A DNA stretch of 32,747 nucleotides from DATGLW01 sp035293965 (lineage in GTDB: Bacteria > Actinomycetota > Acidimicrobiia > Acidimicrobiales > RAAP-2): contig DATGLW010000129.1 in NCBI GenBank assembly GCA_035293965.1, forward strand, positions 1 to 32,747, in the 5' to 3' direction. The notes below the pieces were generated by a model that was not told where the DNA came from, made no database searches, and saw nothing but the letters and a program-made list of their open reading frames with translations. Both the position numbers and the translations under genes were made by a program. Shown here one piece after another: positions 24,643 to 32,605 of this stretch. The stretch's first letter is position 1; each line of letters begins with the position of its first letter.

Positions 24643-27345
24643 TCAGCGGCAGGGGAGCGGGGCGGCGCCTGCCTCGGGCGCCGGCGTGATGGTCCAGACG
24701 CGAGACTGCGTGACGAGGGCATGGACGTCGGCGGGGTCGAGGGGGCGCGCCAGGAAGTATCCCTGGCCGCTGTCGCATCCCTCGTGGCAGACGCGGTCCA
24801 GCTGTGTGGTGCTCTCGATCCCTTCGGCGATCGTCTCGATCCCGAGCTCCTTGCCCAGCCGGACGAGGGCATGGACGATCGCGCCCGACTCCGCCGTGTC
24901 GTCGGCCCTGTTGACGAACGAGCGGTCGATCTTTATGGCGTCGATCGGGAACTGGCGCAGGTACCCGAGGGACGAGTAGCCGGTGCCGAAGTCGTCCACG
25001 GACAGTCGCACCCCGAGTGCCTTGAGCGCCGAGAGCGCGGCGATCGTCTGCTCGGCGTCGCGCAGCAGCGACGTCTCGGTGATCTCGAGCGTCAAGGCGG
25101 CCGGGTCGAGCCCGGTCCGGGCCAGCACGCGGCGGACCTCGTCGGCGAACGACGGGCGGCCGATCTGCAGTGGCGACACGTTCAGCGAGACGCCGAACGG
25201 CCGGCCGTGGTCCTGCCACGTCGCGGCATGGGCGCACGCCTGCTCCATCACGAACCGACCGAGGGGCACCACCAGGCCCGAGTCCTCCGCCACCGGGAGG
25301 AATGCGGCCGGCGACAGGACCCCCCTGCGGGGATGGTTCCAACGGACGAGCGCCTCTACCCCTTTGGGCGCCATCGTGGCGAGGTCGAAGATCGGCTGGT
25401 ACACGACGCAGAGCTGGCCGCTCTCGTCGAGCGCCTCGCGAAGGTCCATCTCGAGGGCCAGACGGTCCTGCACCGCGGTCTGCATCTCGGGGCGGAACAT
25501 GACATGGCGTCCCTTGCCGGCCGCCTTTGCCTGGTAGAGGGCGACGTCCGCGTCGCGGATGAGCTGCTCCGCCTGGCCGCGCCGCCCCACGGCCACGCCG
25601 ATGCTGGCACGAACGGGGAGCGCGACCGGCTCGGGCGTCTCGATCACGAAGGGCTCGGCCAGCACCTCCTGCAGGCGCTCGGCGACCAGTTCTGGGCCCG
25701 CGTCGAACGTGTCGCTCTCCACGAGGACGAGGAACTCGTCACCCCCGAGCCGGCCTACGGTGTCGCTGTGACGGAGCGCCGCCGACAGTCGGGCCGCGAC
25801 CGCGCGCAGCAGCTCGTCCCCGACCTCGTGGCCGAAGGTGTCGTTGACTTCCTTGAAGTTGTCGAGGTCGAGGAAGAGGGCCCCGACCGCGAGAGGCTTG
25901 CGACGGGCCCGCGCCAGCATCTGCTCGGCGCGGTCGAACAGGAGCACCCGGTTGGGGAGCCCGGTCACGGCGTCGTGGAGGGCCTGGTGGCGGAGCTGCC
26001 CTGTGCGCGCGGCGACCATGCGGAGGGCCCGCTCGCGCGAGCGGGCGAGGTGGACGAGGAAGAGAAAGACGACGACGCTGAGCGTGACGCCGATCGAACC
26101 GAGCACGAGACCCTGCACGAGGGGGCTCTGGCTCGGCGGTGCCGTGACCACCACCAGGAAGGGCGGGCTGGTGGGGATCGTCCTCGACAGCCGGTACCCC
26201 GGCGCATCGGCCCGGCCCCACGACGCGATGAGCCCGCCCCTGCCCGCCGCCCCGGCTCGGATCGCGACAGCCAGGTCGCCAGTCGGCTCGAGCGTTCGGC
26301 CCGGCAGCCCCTGGCGGCTGAAGGTCCCAAGGACGGCACCCGCGAAGGCCGACCGCCGGGCGGCCGCGTCGGGTGGGACCCTTCCGCCGCGGTACACGGG
26401 GGCGACGACGGCGAACACGTCGGGTGCGTACGGCCGGCTGCTCAGGTCGCGGATGGCGGCCGGGCTGAGCGCCATCGGTCGCCCTGACGCCACCGCGGCC
26501 CGGATCCCGGTCAGGATCGCCGACGCCTTGCCCGGCGCACGGGGGGCGCAGAAGTCGAAGCTCGCGGGGACCGGCGCCGAAGGGGGAGCGAAGCCGAAGC
26601 GCGCGAGGCAATACGACGGGCGATCCCCTGGAGGGTCGACCACGTACGTGCCACCCGGCTCGCCGACGAGGGGATCGCCCTCCATCGTGGCCTCGAACAT
26701 GGGAAGGTCGTCGGCTGCCACCGGCTCCACGTAGGCGAAGCCGATCGTGCCGGGGTAGCGGTGCACGACGTCCATCGCGCGGAGCCACCCCGCGAGCTGG
26801 CGGTTGGTGAGGTCGGGGAACGCTGCCACGATCGACGCGAGGGCCGCTTCGAAGTCGAGGTCGCGCCGGAGCCCCGAGCTCACCGAGGCGGCGACGCTCG
26901 AGCCTGTGAGGGCGAACGTGTGAGCAGCTTGGGTCTCCTCGTGGCTCGTCCAGCTGATGGCTCCCGCGACCGATGTCGCCACGCCGCCCGCCACGAGCAC
27001 CCAGGCAGCAGCGAGCCAACGTCGCCGCGGCCGCCGCTGCTCTTCGGACGGGAGCAGTGCGTCGGCCGACCGAGCCTGGGACGCGCCGCGCTGCTCCGCA
27101 CCCCGCCGGTGCGCTGGTCCACCTCCTGAGCTGCGCTTCGCCGTGCGGTCGATCTCGGGAGTCTCCCCGACCCCCGTGTGCGCCCGGTGGCCGTTCGGGT
27201 GCAGGCCGGTAGGCCGACGGGCACGCGCGCCGGCTCCTCCGCTTGCATGGACCTCGGCGTGCTGCGTGGACCTCGGCGTGCAGCCAGCTCCGCTGGCGCC
27301 GTGACGTGGCCGATCCCCGGTAGCGTGACCGCCGGGCTGGGGCAC
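24643..27345 (-). CDS. Membrane CHASE-GGDEF-EAL protein (cyclic-di-GMP synthase/phosphodiesterase)
   Basis: Counting from GTG 27345 (900 residues), a TM helix lies at 110-132 (WLAAAWVLVAGGVATSVAGA), followed by an extracellular CHASE sensor (about 145-345; PGTIGFAYVEPVAADDLP) and a second TM helix at about 407-430. The GGDEF domain follows (about 450-612) with the intact RLGGDEF active site and an I-site RHSD five residues before it. The EAL domain (about 632-885) has EALVRW, the Asn of SLNVSP, Glu of LEITET, DDFGTG, the Lys of IKIDRSF, EGIES and the Gln of GQGYFLARPL. Both active sites therefore look functional. The true start is unclear. The first 96 residues are low-complexity Arg/Gly/Ala, and a CTG at 27057 begins LLPSEEQRRPRRR, a natural membrane-protein start giving 804 residues. 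Confidence 0.88.
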   Translation of the reverse strand: MPQPGGHATGDRPRHGASGAGCTPRSTQHAEVHASGGAGARARRPTGLHPNGHRAHTGVGETPEIDRTAKRSSGGGPAHRRGAEQRGASQARSADALLPSEEQRRPRRRWLAAAWVLVAGGVATSVAGAISWTSHEETQAAHTFALTGSSVAASVSSGLRRDLDFEAALASIVAAFPDLTNRQLAGWLRAMDVVHRYPGTIGFAYVEPVAADDLPMFEATMEGDPLVGEPGGTYVVDPPGDRPSYCLARFGFAPPSAPVPASFDFCAPRAPGKASAILTGIRAAVASGRPMALSPAAIRDLSSRPYAPDVFAVVAPVYRGGRVPPDAAARRSAFAGAVLGTFSRQGLPGRTLEPTGDLAVAIRAGAAGRGGLIASWGRADAPGYRLSRTIPTSPPFLVVVTAPPSQSPLVQGLVLGSIGVTLSVVVFLFLVHLARSRERALRMVAARTGQLRHQALHDAVTGLPNRVLLFDRAEQMLARARRKPLAVGALFLDLDNFKEVNDTFGHEVGDELLRAVAARLSAALRHSDTVGRLGGDEFLVLVESDTFDAGPELVAERLQEVLAEPFVIETPEPVALPVRASIGVAVGRRGQAEQLIRDADVALYQAKAAGKGRHVMFRPEMQTAVQDRLALEMDLREALDESGQLCVVYQPIFDLATMAPKGVEALVRWNHPRRGVLSPAAFLPVAEDSGLVVPLGRFVMEQACAHAATWQDHGRPFGVSLNVSPLQIGRPSFADEVRRVLARTGLDPAALTLEITETSLLRDAEQTIAALSALKALGVRLSVDDFGTGYSSLGYLRQFPIDAIKIDRSFVNRADDTAESGAIVHALVRLGKELGIETIAEGIESTTQLDRVCHEGCDSGQGYFLARPLDPADVHALVTQSRVWTITPAPEAGAAPLPCR

Positions 27346-27387
27346 CTGTGCGTGCCGACCCGGCGTGGCTCGAGGAAAGGGGCATCG

Positions 27388-28365
27388 ATGAGGTACGTGA
27401 AGCTCGGCCGCACAGGGCTCGACGTCTCGCGGGTGTGCCTCGGCTGCATGAGCTTCGGCGACGCGTCGCGCGGGGGGCACCAGTGGGTGCTCGACGAGGA
27501 GACCAGTCGTCTGTTCGTGAAGCGAGCCCTCGAGCTGGGGATCAACTTCTTCGACACAGCCAACGTGTACTCGGTGGGCTCCAGCGAGGAGTTCCTGGGG
27601 CGAGCCCTCCGCGAGTTCGCCAACCGCGACGAGGTCGTGGTCGCCACCAAGGTGCACGGGCAGATGCGCAGAGGCCCGAATGGTGCCGGCCTGTCGCGCA
27701 AGGCGATCATGACCGAGGTCGACCACAGCCTGCGGCGGCTCGGCATGGACTACATCGACCTGTACCAGGTCCATCGGTTCGACCCCCGCACACCCCTCGA
27801 GGAGACCCTCGAGGCGCTGCACGACGTCGTGAAGGCCGGCAAGGTGCGCTACCTCGGTGCCTCGTCGATGCACGCATGGCAGTTCGCCAAGGCACTGTTC
27901 AGCTCCGACTGCCACGGGTGGACCCGCTTCGTCAGCATGCAGAACCACTACAACCTTCTCTATCGCGAGGAAGAGCGCGAGATGCTGCCCCTCTGCGCCG
28001 ACCAGGGCATAGCGGTGATCCCCTGGAGCCCGCTGGCGCGCGGCCGGCTCACCCGCGACTGGGACGAGACCACCGAGCGGTCGCAGTCCGATGCCTTCGG
28101 CCAGCGCCTGTACGACACCGCCTCCTCTGACCGGGTGGTCGTCGAACGGGTGGCCGAGGTGGCCGAGCGCCGCGGTGCGCCTCGCGCCCAGGTCGCGCTC
28201 GCGTGGCTGCTGTCGAAGGCCACTGTCACGGCGCCCATCGTCGGGGCGACTCGCCTGTCCCACGTCGACGACGCCGTCGCCGCCCTCGACCTCGAACTGA
28301 CAGCGGAGGAGCTGGCACGTCTCGAAGAGCCCTACGTGCCCCATCCCGTCGCGGGGTTCGTCTGA
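27388..28365 (+). CDS. Aldo/keto reductase
   Basis: A 325-residue (beta/alpha)8 NADPH-dependent reductase. The catalytic tetrad is complete: D56 and Y61 in DTANVYS, K88 in ATKVHG and H129 in YQVHRFD. The cofactor end shows GTTR-like APIVGATRLSHVDDAVAALDLELT. The N-terminus MRYVKLGRTGLDVSRVCLGCMSFG is the standard AKR start of the group that includes the YhdN and voltage-channel-beta-like reductases. ATG 27388 follows GAGGAAAGGGG. It is divergent from the GGDEF-EAL gene (42-bp gap if that starts at 27345). It likely reduces an aldehyde or ketone, and the substrate is not evident. Confidence 0.93.
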   Translation: MRYVKLGRTGLDVSRVCLGCMSFGDASRGGHQWVLDEETSRLFVKRALELGINFFDTANVYSVGSSEEFLGRALREFANRDEVVVATKVHGQMRRGPNGAGLSRKAIMTEVDHSLRRLGMDYIDLYQVHRFDPRTPLEETLEALHDVVKAGKVRYLGASSMHAWQFAKALFSSDCHGWTRFVSMQNHYNLLYREEEREMLPLCADQGIAVIPWSPLARGRLTRDWDETTERSQSDAFGQRLYDTASSDRVVVERVAEVAERRGAPRAQVALAWLLSKATVTAPIVGATRLSHVDDAVAALDLELTAEELARLEEPYVPHPVAGFV

Positions 28366-28428
28366 GCCCTGCCGACCCCGCGGAACCCTGCCTCTCTTTC
28401 CCAGCTTTGGTGTGAGCCCTGCCGACCC
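28363..28428 (+). repeat. Direct repeat that includes the aldo/keto reductase stop codon
   Basis: TGAGCCCTGCCGACCC occurs at 28363-28378, where its TGA is the aldo/keto reductase stop, and again at 28413-28428. The gap to the next gene (28366-28528) also contains, on the minus strand, a coding-like stretch (28430-28520) reading IRRSEEIGDIDAFAERVHD just after the MaoC-like gene's stop. This may be a gene remnant. Confidence 0.6.
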
Positions 28429-28528
28429 TGCCTGCCCGGCTGTCGCGCCCCGGGTTGGTCGTGCACCCGCTCGGCGAAGGCGTCGATGTCGCCGATCTCC
28501 TCGGAGCGCCGGATCGGGACGGTCCGGC

Positions 28529-29389
28529 TCAGCTCTCGAGCAGCTCCGCGCGCCCGTGCCTGACGACGGTCACCCCGTTCGAGACCGCCTCGAAGGCGAG
28601 AGCCCGAGCGCCGTCGTCGGTGCGGCCTGCGTCGTAGACGCTGACCGCCAGCTGCTGACCCGGGAACACGGGAGCGGAGAAGCGCGCGGCCAGTCGGCGC
28701 AGGGGAGCAGGGTCACCCCCCATGCCGACCTTCACGACGGCGCCGCTGCACATGGCGAGCGTGCACAGCCCCTGGAGGATCTTGCGGGGATAGCCCTCCC
28801 TGCGTGCCGCCTCGTCGTCCATGGAGTGGGCGACGTGGTCCCCCGACACGCCGGCGTACCGGAAGGGCTGGTCTCGGGTGACGTCGACGGCATGGGTACC
28901 GAGGAGCCGCTGCCGCGCGGCGTCCGGGAACGTGTGGTCGGCGGGCGGCGAGCCGAGGTCGCCCTCGATGACCCCGCCGACGTGGATGGAGGACCAGAGG
29001 TGCTCCACGAGCGGCGTCCCCTCGAGGTCGCTCACGAGGAACCGCAGCGTCACGATGGCCCCCGCCGGCGTCTGGCGCGCACTGTGGGTCGAGGCCTGCC
29101 ACTGCACCGCCATGCCTGCGCGGACCGGGTTCCAGAAGCGCAGCTCGTGCTCGGCGTGCACGCCCCCGCGTGCGCCTTTGATGGCGCCAGGGTCCGCGCT
29201 CCGCCGGCTCGCCTCGAGGAAGGCCGGCTGGATGAGCGACACCGTGAACAGGGGTGGCACGGCGTCGCCACGGATGTGGACGTCGTTGGGGTCGTTGGTC
29301 GCCAGCGCGTAGGCCACTGCCGCGTCGGCGTCGATCCGGCCCTCGTAACGGGTGTAGGTCTCGCCGAGGTGGATGGTCGGCCTGGTCAT
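28529..29389 (-). CDS. MaoC-like double-hotdog protein with altered catalytic motif
   Basis: A 286-residue two-hotdog protein of the MaoC/FAS1-type dehydratase group. The N-half has YEGRIDADAAVAYALATNDPND and AVPPLF. The C-half has RYAGVSGDHVAHSMDDEAARREGYPRKILQGLC. The hydratase-2 motif is normally YxxxSGDxNPxHxDxxxA with Asp and His catalytic. Here the Asp is D184, but the expected His position is S189 (an out-of-register His lies at 188), NP is VA, and the usual HG of ILHG is QG. Dehydratase/hydratase activity is therefore doubtful. ATG 29389 lies 19 bp after the dehydrogenase gene's stop, so the two are co-transcribed. A role in acyl-CoA metabolism is likely from context. Confidence 0.82.
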   Translation of the reverse strand: MTRPTIHLGETYTRYEGRIDADAAVAYALATNDPNDVHIRGDAVPPLFTVSLIQPAFLEASRRSADPGAIKGARGGVHAEHELRFWNPVRAGMAVQWQASTHSARQTPAGAIVTLRFLVSDLEGTPLVEHLWSSIHVGGVIEGDLGSPPADHTFPDAARQRLLGTHAVDVTRDQPFRYAGVSGDHVAHSMDDEAARREGYPRKILQGLCTLAMCSGAVVKVGMGGDPAPLRRLAARFSAPVFPGQQLAVSVYDAGRTDDGARALAFEAVSNGVTVVRHGRAELLES

Positions 29390-29408
29390 GCTGGGCTCTG
29401 CATCGAGA

Positions 29409-30320
29409 TCACGCCGGCCCTGGCGCCCTGCCGCCCACCGGGCCACCGAGCCCCGGCAGCAGCTTGCCCATGGATGAGAAGTCCTCGCGCCCGAAGCCGG
29501 CCGTGGCGGCAGCGGTCAACAGCTGCCGGACGACGGCCGTCACGGCCATCGGCACCCCGGCGGCTGCGGCCGCCCGCAGCGCCAGGTCGACGTCCTTGGC
29601 CATGAGGTCGGTCATGAAGCCGGGCCTCCACCCGGCCGTGGCAGGGCTGTCGGGGAGGACGCCCGCGACGGGCAGCCGGGTCCGCACCGCCGTGCAGTCG
29701 GCGGTGGCGTTGACGAGCACCTCGTGCATCCGGCGCAGGTCGACGCCGTTGCGTACGGCGAGGGCGGTCGCCTCCGAGGTCGCGGCCATCTGGGCGGCGT
29801 AGATCAGGTTGTTGCAGAGCTTCACCACCTGGCCCATGCCGGGCCCGCCCACGTGCACGATCAGGCGCGAGAAGGCCTCGAGCACTGGGCGCACCCGCTC
29901 GAGGACCTCGGGGCGCCCGCCGACCATCAGGGTGAGGATCCCCTGCTGCGCCCCCACGGTGCCCCCCGACGCAGGCGCCTCCAGATAGGCCGCACCGGTC
30001 GCCTCGACCCGCTCGTGCTGTGCACGCTCGACGTCTGGGTCGATGGTCGAGCAGTCGACCACCGTCTTGCCCGGCCCGAGCTCGGGCACCATCGCGTCGA
30101 CGCACTGCGCCACGTCGGGGGAGTCGGGCACGCACAGGACGGTGACCTGGCTCGCCCGCGCCACGCCGGCTGGGTCCACGCCATCGCGCGCCCCGGCCTG
30201 GAGGGCGATCTCCACCGGCGGCCGGCTTCGCGAGGCCACGGTCACCTCGTGACCTGCGGAAAGGAGGTTGCGGACCATCGGGAGGCCCATCGCCCCCAGA
30301 CCGATGAAGCCCACCTGCAT
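29409..30320 (-). CDS. 3-Hydroxyisobutyrate dehydrogenase-like NAD(P) oxidoreductase
   Basis: A 303-residue beta-hydroxyacid dehydrogenase. It starts with the Rossmann motif QVGFIGLGAMGLPMVRNLLSAG, has the substrate loop EAPASGGTVGAQQGILTLMVGG and the catalytic Lys in QVVKLCNNLIYAAQMAATSEAT. The helix MTDLMAKDVDLALRAAAAAGVPM is typical. Members oxidise 3-hydroxyisobutyrate or reduce tartronate semialdehyde or related beta-hydroxyacids. ATG 30320 follows AGGAAGGATGG; an upstream in-frame start has no better site. It is followed by the MaoC-like gene and preceded by the tandem-repeat gap, so it may have its own promoter there. Confidence 0.9.
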   Translation of the reverse strand: MQVGFIGLGAMGLPMVRNLLSAGHEVTVASRSRPPVEIALQAGARDGVDPAGVARASQVTVLCVPDSPDVAQCVDAMVPELGPGKTVVDCSTIDPDVERAQHERVEATGAAYLEAPASGGTVGAQQGILTLMVGGRPEVLERVRPVLEAFSRLIVHVGGPGMGQVVKLCNNLIYAAQMAATSEATALAVRNGVDLRRMHEVLVNATADCTAVRTRLPVAGVLPDSPATAGWRPGFMTDLMAKDVDLALRAAAAAGVPMAVTAVVRQLLTAAATAGFGREDFSSMGKLLPGLGGPVGGRAPGPA

Positions 30321-30362
30321 GGCCGACCATCCTTCCTGCTCTCTCACGGTGGGCGTGCCGTG

Positions 30363-30450
30363 TGGCCGGGGTCGTGTGGCCGGGGCCGCGCGACCGGGGC
30401 CGCGTGACCGGGGCCGCTGACCGGGGCCGCTGACCGGGGCCGCTGACCGG
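30363..30450. repeat. 13/14-bp intergenic minisatellite
   Basis: Three 14-bp units (from 30363, 30377, 30391; TGGCCGGGGCCGCG-like) pass into three exact 13-bp units TGACCGGGGCCGC (30405-30443) and a partial fourth (30444-30450). The array lies in the 217-bp gap between the quinone oxidoreductase and the hydroxyisobutyrate-type dehydrogenase. Each unit contains GGGGCC, so alternative stems can form. Confidence 0.85.
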
Positions 30451-30537
30451 ATCGCGTCCCCTCCGGCGCCCGGCGGATCCTATGCGAACGCCCTTGACTG
30501 CCGTGCACCTCGATCGCGCGGCAAGCGGTGGCCCGCC

Positions 30538-31509
30538 TCACCCGACGTCGACGAGGACCTTGCCGACCGCGCCCGACTCCACTGCGTCGTGGGCGGCGGC
30601 GATCTCCTCCAGCGAGAAGTGCTGCTCGGGCAGGGGAACCAGCTCGCCCTCGGCGAGGGCGGCAGAGATCGCCGCCACGGCGTCGGCGATCATCGCGGGG
30701 GTCAGGTTGTAGACGAGGACGAAGCGGATGGTCACGTTGCCGGTCATGAGGCGGCGTTCGGGTATGACCGGGTCATGGGCCTCCGAGGCGTAGCTGACGA
30801 TCGTGCCGTGCGGCGCGAGCACCGACAGCGAGGCTTCCAGGTTGGCTCCCAGCGCCACCTCGATCACCCGGTCGACTCCGTCGGGAGCCGCCCGGCGCAG
30901 CTGGTCCACGAAGTCAGCGTCGCGGTAGTTCAGGATCGCTGCCGGCCGGGCGGTGGCTGCCACCCGCGCCTTGTCTGGTGAGCTCACGGTCGTGAGGACG
31001 CGGGCCCCGGCCAGGCGCGCCAGCTGCACGGCGGCGTGGCCGACGGCGCCAGCCCCACCCGTCACGAGCACGCAGCGGCCCTCGATGGGCCCGTCGGCGA
31101 AGAGGCAGCGATGGGCGGTGACGTAGGGGATGCCGAGCCCCGCACCCTGCGCGTACGTCACGATGTCGGGGAGGGGCACCGCCTGCTCCGATGGTACGCA
31201 GGTGTACGCCGCCGCAGTGCCCGTCGGCCGGCCGGCGGCAGCGTGGTAGACCCAGACCCGCTCGCCCAAGCGCCCCGGGTCGACGCCTTCGCCGACGGCG
31301 TCGATGTCGCCGGCGCCGTCCTGGTTGGGGATCTGCCAGCCGCCGGCCACCGGGCCGTCGCCCTGCCGCGACTTCCAGTCGGTCGGGTTCACTCCCGACA
31401 CGCGGACGCGGACCCGCACCTCCCCGGGACCGGGCGTTGGATCGGGCAGCTCGACGACGCGCAGCACTTCTCGCGCCGGTCCGCGTCGCGTGTAGACGGC
31501 TGCTCGCAT
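30538..31509 (-). CDS. Quinone oxidoreductase-like, zinc-independent MDR dehydrogenase
   Basis: A 323-residue medium-chain dehydrogenase. The GroES-like N-domain has RAAVYTRRGPAREVLRVVELPDPTPGPGEVRVRV and SGVNPTDWKSRQG, and the Rossmann motif is LVTGGAGAVGHAAVQLARLAGARVL. It has neither the catalytic Cys/His zinc set nor the structural-zinc cysteine loop, as in NADPH:quinone reductases/zeta-crystallins. The C-terminus has HFSLEEIAAAHDAVESGAVGKVLVDV. It reduces quinones or enones with NAD(P)H. ATG 31509 follows GGAGGCACC. It lies 32 bp after the D-2-hydroxyacid dehydrogenase gene and is probably in one operon with it. Confidence 0.92.
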   Translation of the reverse strand: MRAAVYTRRGPAREVLRVVELPDPTPGPGEVRVRVRVSGVNPTDWKSRQGDGPVAGGWQIPNQDGAGDIDAVGEGVDPGRLGERVWVYHAAAGRPTGTAAAYTCVPSEQAVPLPDIVTYAQGAGLGIPYVTAHRCLFADGPIEGRCVLVTGGAGAVGHAAVQLARLAGARVLTTVSSPDKARVAATARPAAILNYRDADFVDQLRRAAPDGVDRVIEVALGANLEASLSVLAPHGTIVSYASEAHDPVIPERRLMTGNVTIRFVLVYNLTPAMIADAVAAISAALAEGELVPLPEQHFSLEEIAAAHDAVESGAVGKVLVDVG

Positions 31510-31541
31510 CCTGGTGCCTCCGTGCCCGTTCGGCCCGCCCG

Positions 31542-32540
31542 TTACGCTCCCTCGACGAGGCCGAGGATCTCCTCGGTGACGTCGTTGCGCAGCGGCTCGC
31601 CTGCCAGGAACCGGTCGAGGTTCTCCCTGAAGAGCACGGCCTGGCGCTCGTAGCGGCCGGTGCCACCGGCGGCATTGTGCGGCGTGAGGACGACTGCCGG
31701 ATGGTGCCAGTAGGGATGGTCGCCGGGCAGGGGCTCGGTGGCGAAGACGTCGAGGACGGCGACTTCGGGCACCCCGCGGTCGAGTGCCGCCAGAAGGGCG
31801 CGGTCGTCGACCAAGGTGCCGCGCGCCACGTTGACGAGCACCGACCCCTGTTTCATCGCCGCCAGGAAGGCCTCGCCGACCAGCGCGTTGGTGGCGTCGT
31901 TCGCCGGGGCGGCGAGCACGACCACGTCGGCCTCCCCGGCCACGTCGCCGAGCCGGTCGGGCGTCACCACCCGGTCCGCCGGGTCGTCGGGGCTCGGGTG
32001 CCGACGGCAACCGATGACGGTCGCCCCGAAGGCCCGGGCCCGGCGCGCCACTGCGGTGCCGACCGAGCCGAGCCCGACCACGAGCCAGGTCGACCCGTGC
32101 ACCTCTCGGTAGTCGTGGGGTTCCCATCGCCGTTCCGCCGCAGCCGCACGCCACGCCTCCGCTCGCTGGAAGTGGTCGAGGACGGCCCGCAGGACGAACT
32201 CGGCAATCGGGATGTCGTTCACGTGGGCGTTGGTGACGCGGACACCTCGTGCCGCAAGGTCGCGGTACACGGGGCCGTCGAAGCCCGCCGCGAAGGACTG
32301 GTACCACTTGAGCGACCGTGCCCGCCGGAGGAGGTCGAAGAACCGGCGCCGCTTGGCCAGGTCGGGGAAGACGTCCGACGTGCCCCATGCCACCTCCGGC
32401 CGGACCTCGTCGAGGCAGGCCGCGGAACCGTCGGCCAGCGAGAGGCGACCGTCATCGCAGAGCACCACCGGCGCGACGCCAGACCGCGCGACCCGGGGCC
32501 AGAAGCGGTCGTGGGCGGTCGCCGACAACAGCACGTGCAC
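31542..32540 (-). CDS. D-2-hydroxyacid dehydrogenase
   Basis: A 332-residue NAD-dependent D-isomer-specific dehydrogenase. The Rossmann motif is LVVGLGSVGTAVARRARAFGATVIG. The catalytic triad is visible as Arg in NVARGTLVDD, Glu in DVFATEPLPGDHPYW and His in VLTPHNAAGG. The N-terminal substrate domain (FDLLRRARSLKWYQSFAAGFDG) is complete. Members interconvert 2-oxo and D-2-hydroxy acids. GTG 32540 is chosen because it starts the first strand VHVLLSA. A TACCCT -10-like box ends 8 nt upstream, so the mRNA may be leaderless. The open frame further upstream is low-complexity. It heads the minus-strand set that runs down to the MaoC-like gene. Confidence 0.9.
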   Translation of the reverse strand: MHVLLSATAHDRFWPRVARSGVAPVVLCDDGRLSLADGSAACLDEVRPEVAWGTSDVFPDLAKRRRFFDLLRRARSLKWYQSFAAGFDGPVYRDLAARGVRVTNAHVNDIPIAEFVLRAVLDHFQRAEAWRAAAAERRWEPHDYREVHGSTWLVVGLGSVGTAVARRARAFGATVIGCRRHPSPDDPADRVVTPDRLGDVAGEADVVVLAAPANDATNALVGEAFLAAMKQGSVLVNVARGTLVDDRALLAALDRGVPEVAVLDVFATEPLPGDHPYWHHPAVVLTPHNAAGGTGRYERQAVLFRENLDRFLAGEPLRNDVTEEILGLVEGA

Positions 32541-32548
32541 CGGCGGCC

Positions 32549-32605
32549 AGGGTACCGGGCCGCCCGGTCGGGCGCAGGTACGGAGTGCGGGGTAGAAATG
32601 AGTCG
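32549..32605. promoter_or_regulatory. Divergent leaderless-type promoters
   Basis: On the minus strand TACCCT (32554-32549) lies 8 nt before GTG 32540. On the plus strand TAGAAA (32593-32598) lies 6 nt before GTG 32605. Both spacings are those of leaderless transcripts, and neither gene has a ribosome site. The -35 boxes are weak. Confidence 0.4.

Noticed and set aside
24073..26487. 804-codon open frame antisense to the GGDEF-EAL gene
   Set aside because: No domain or motif, and the opposite strand encodes intact GGDEF and EAL active sites. Shadow of high GC.
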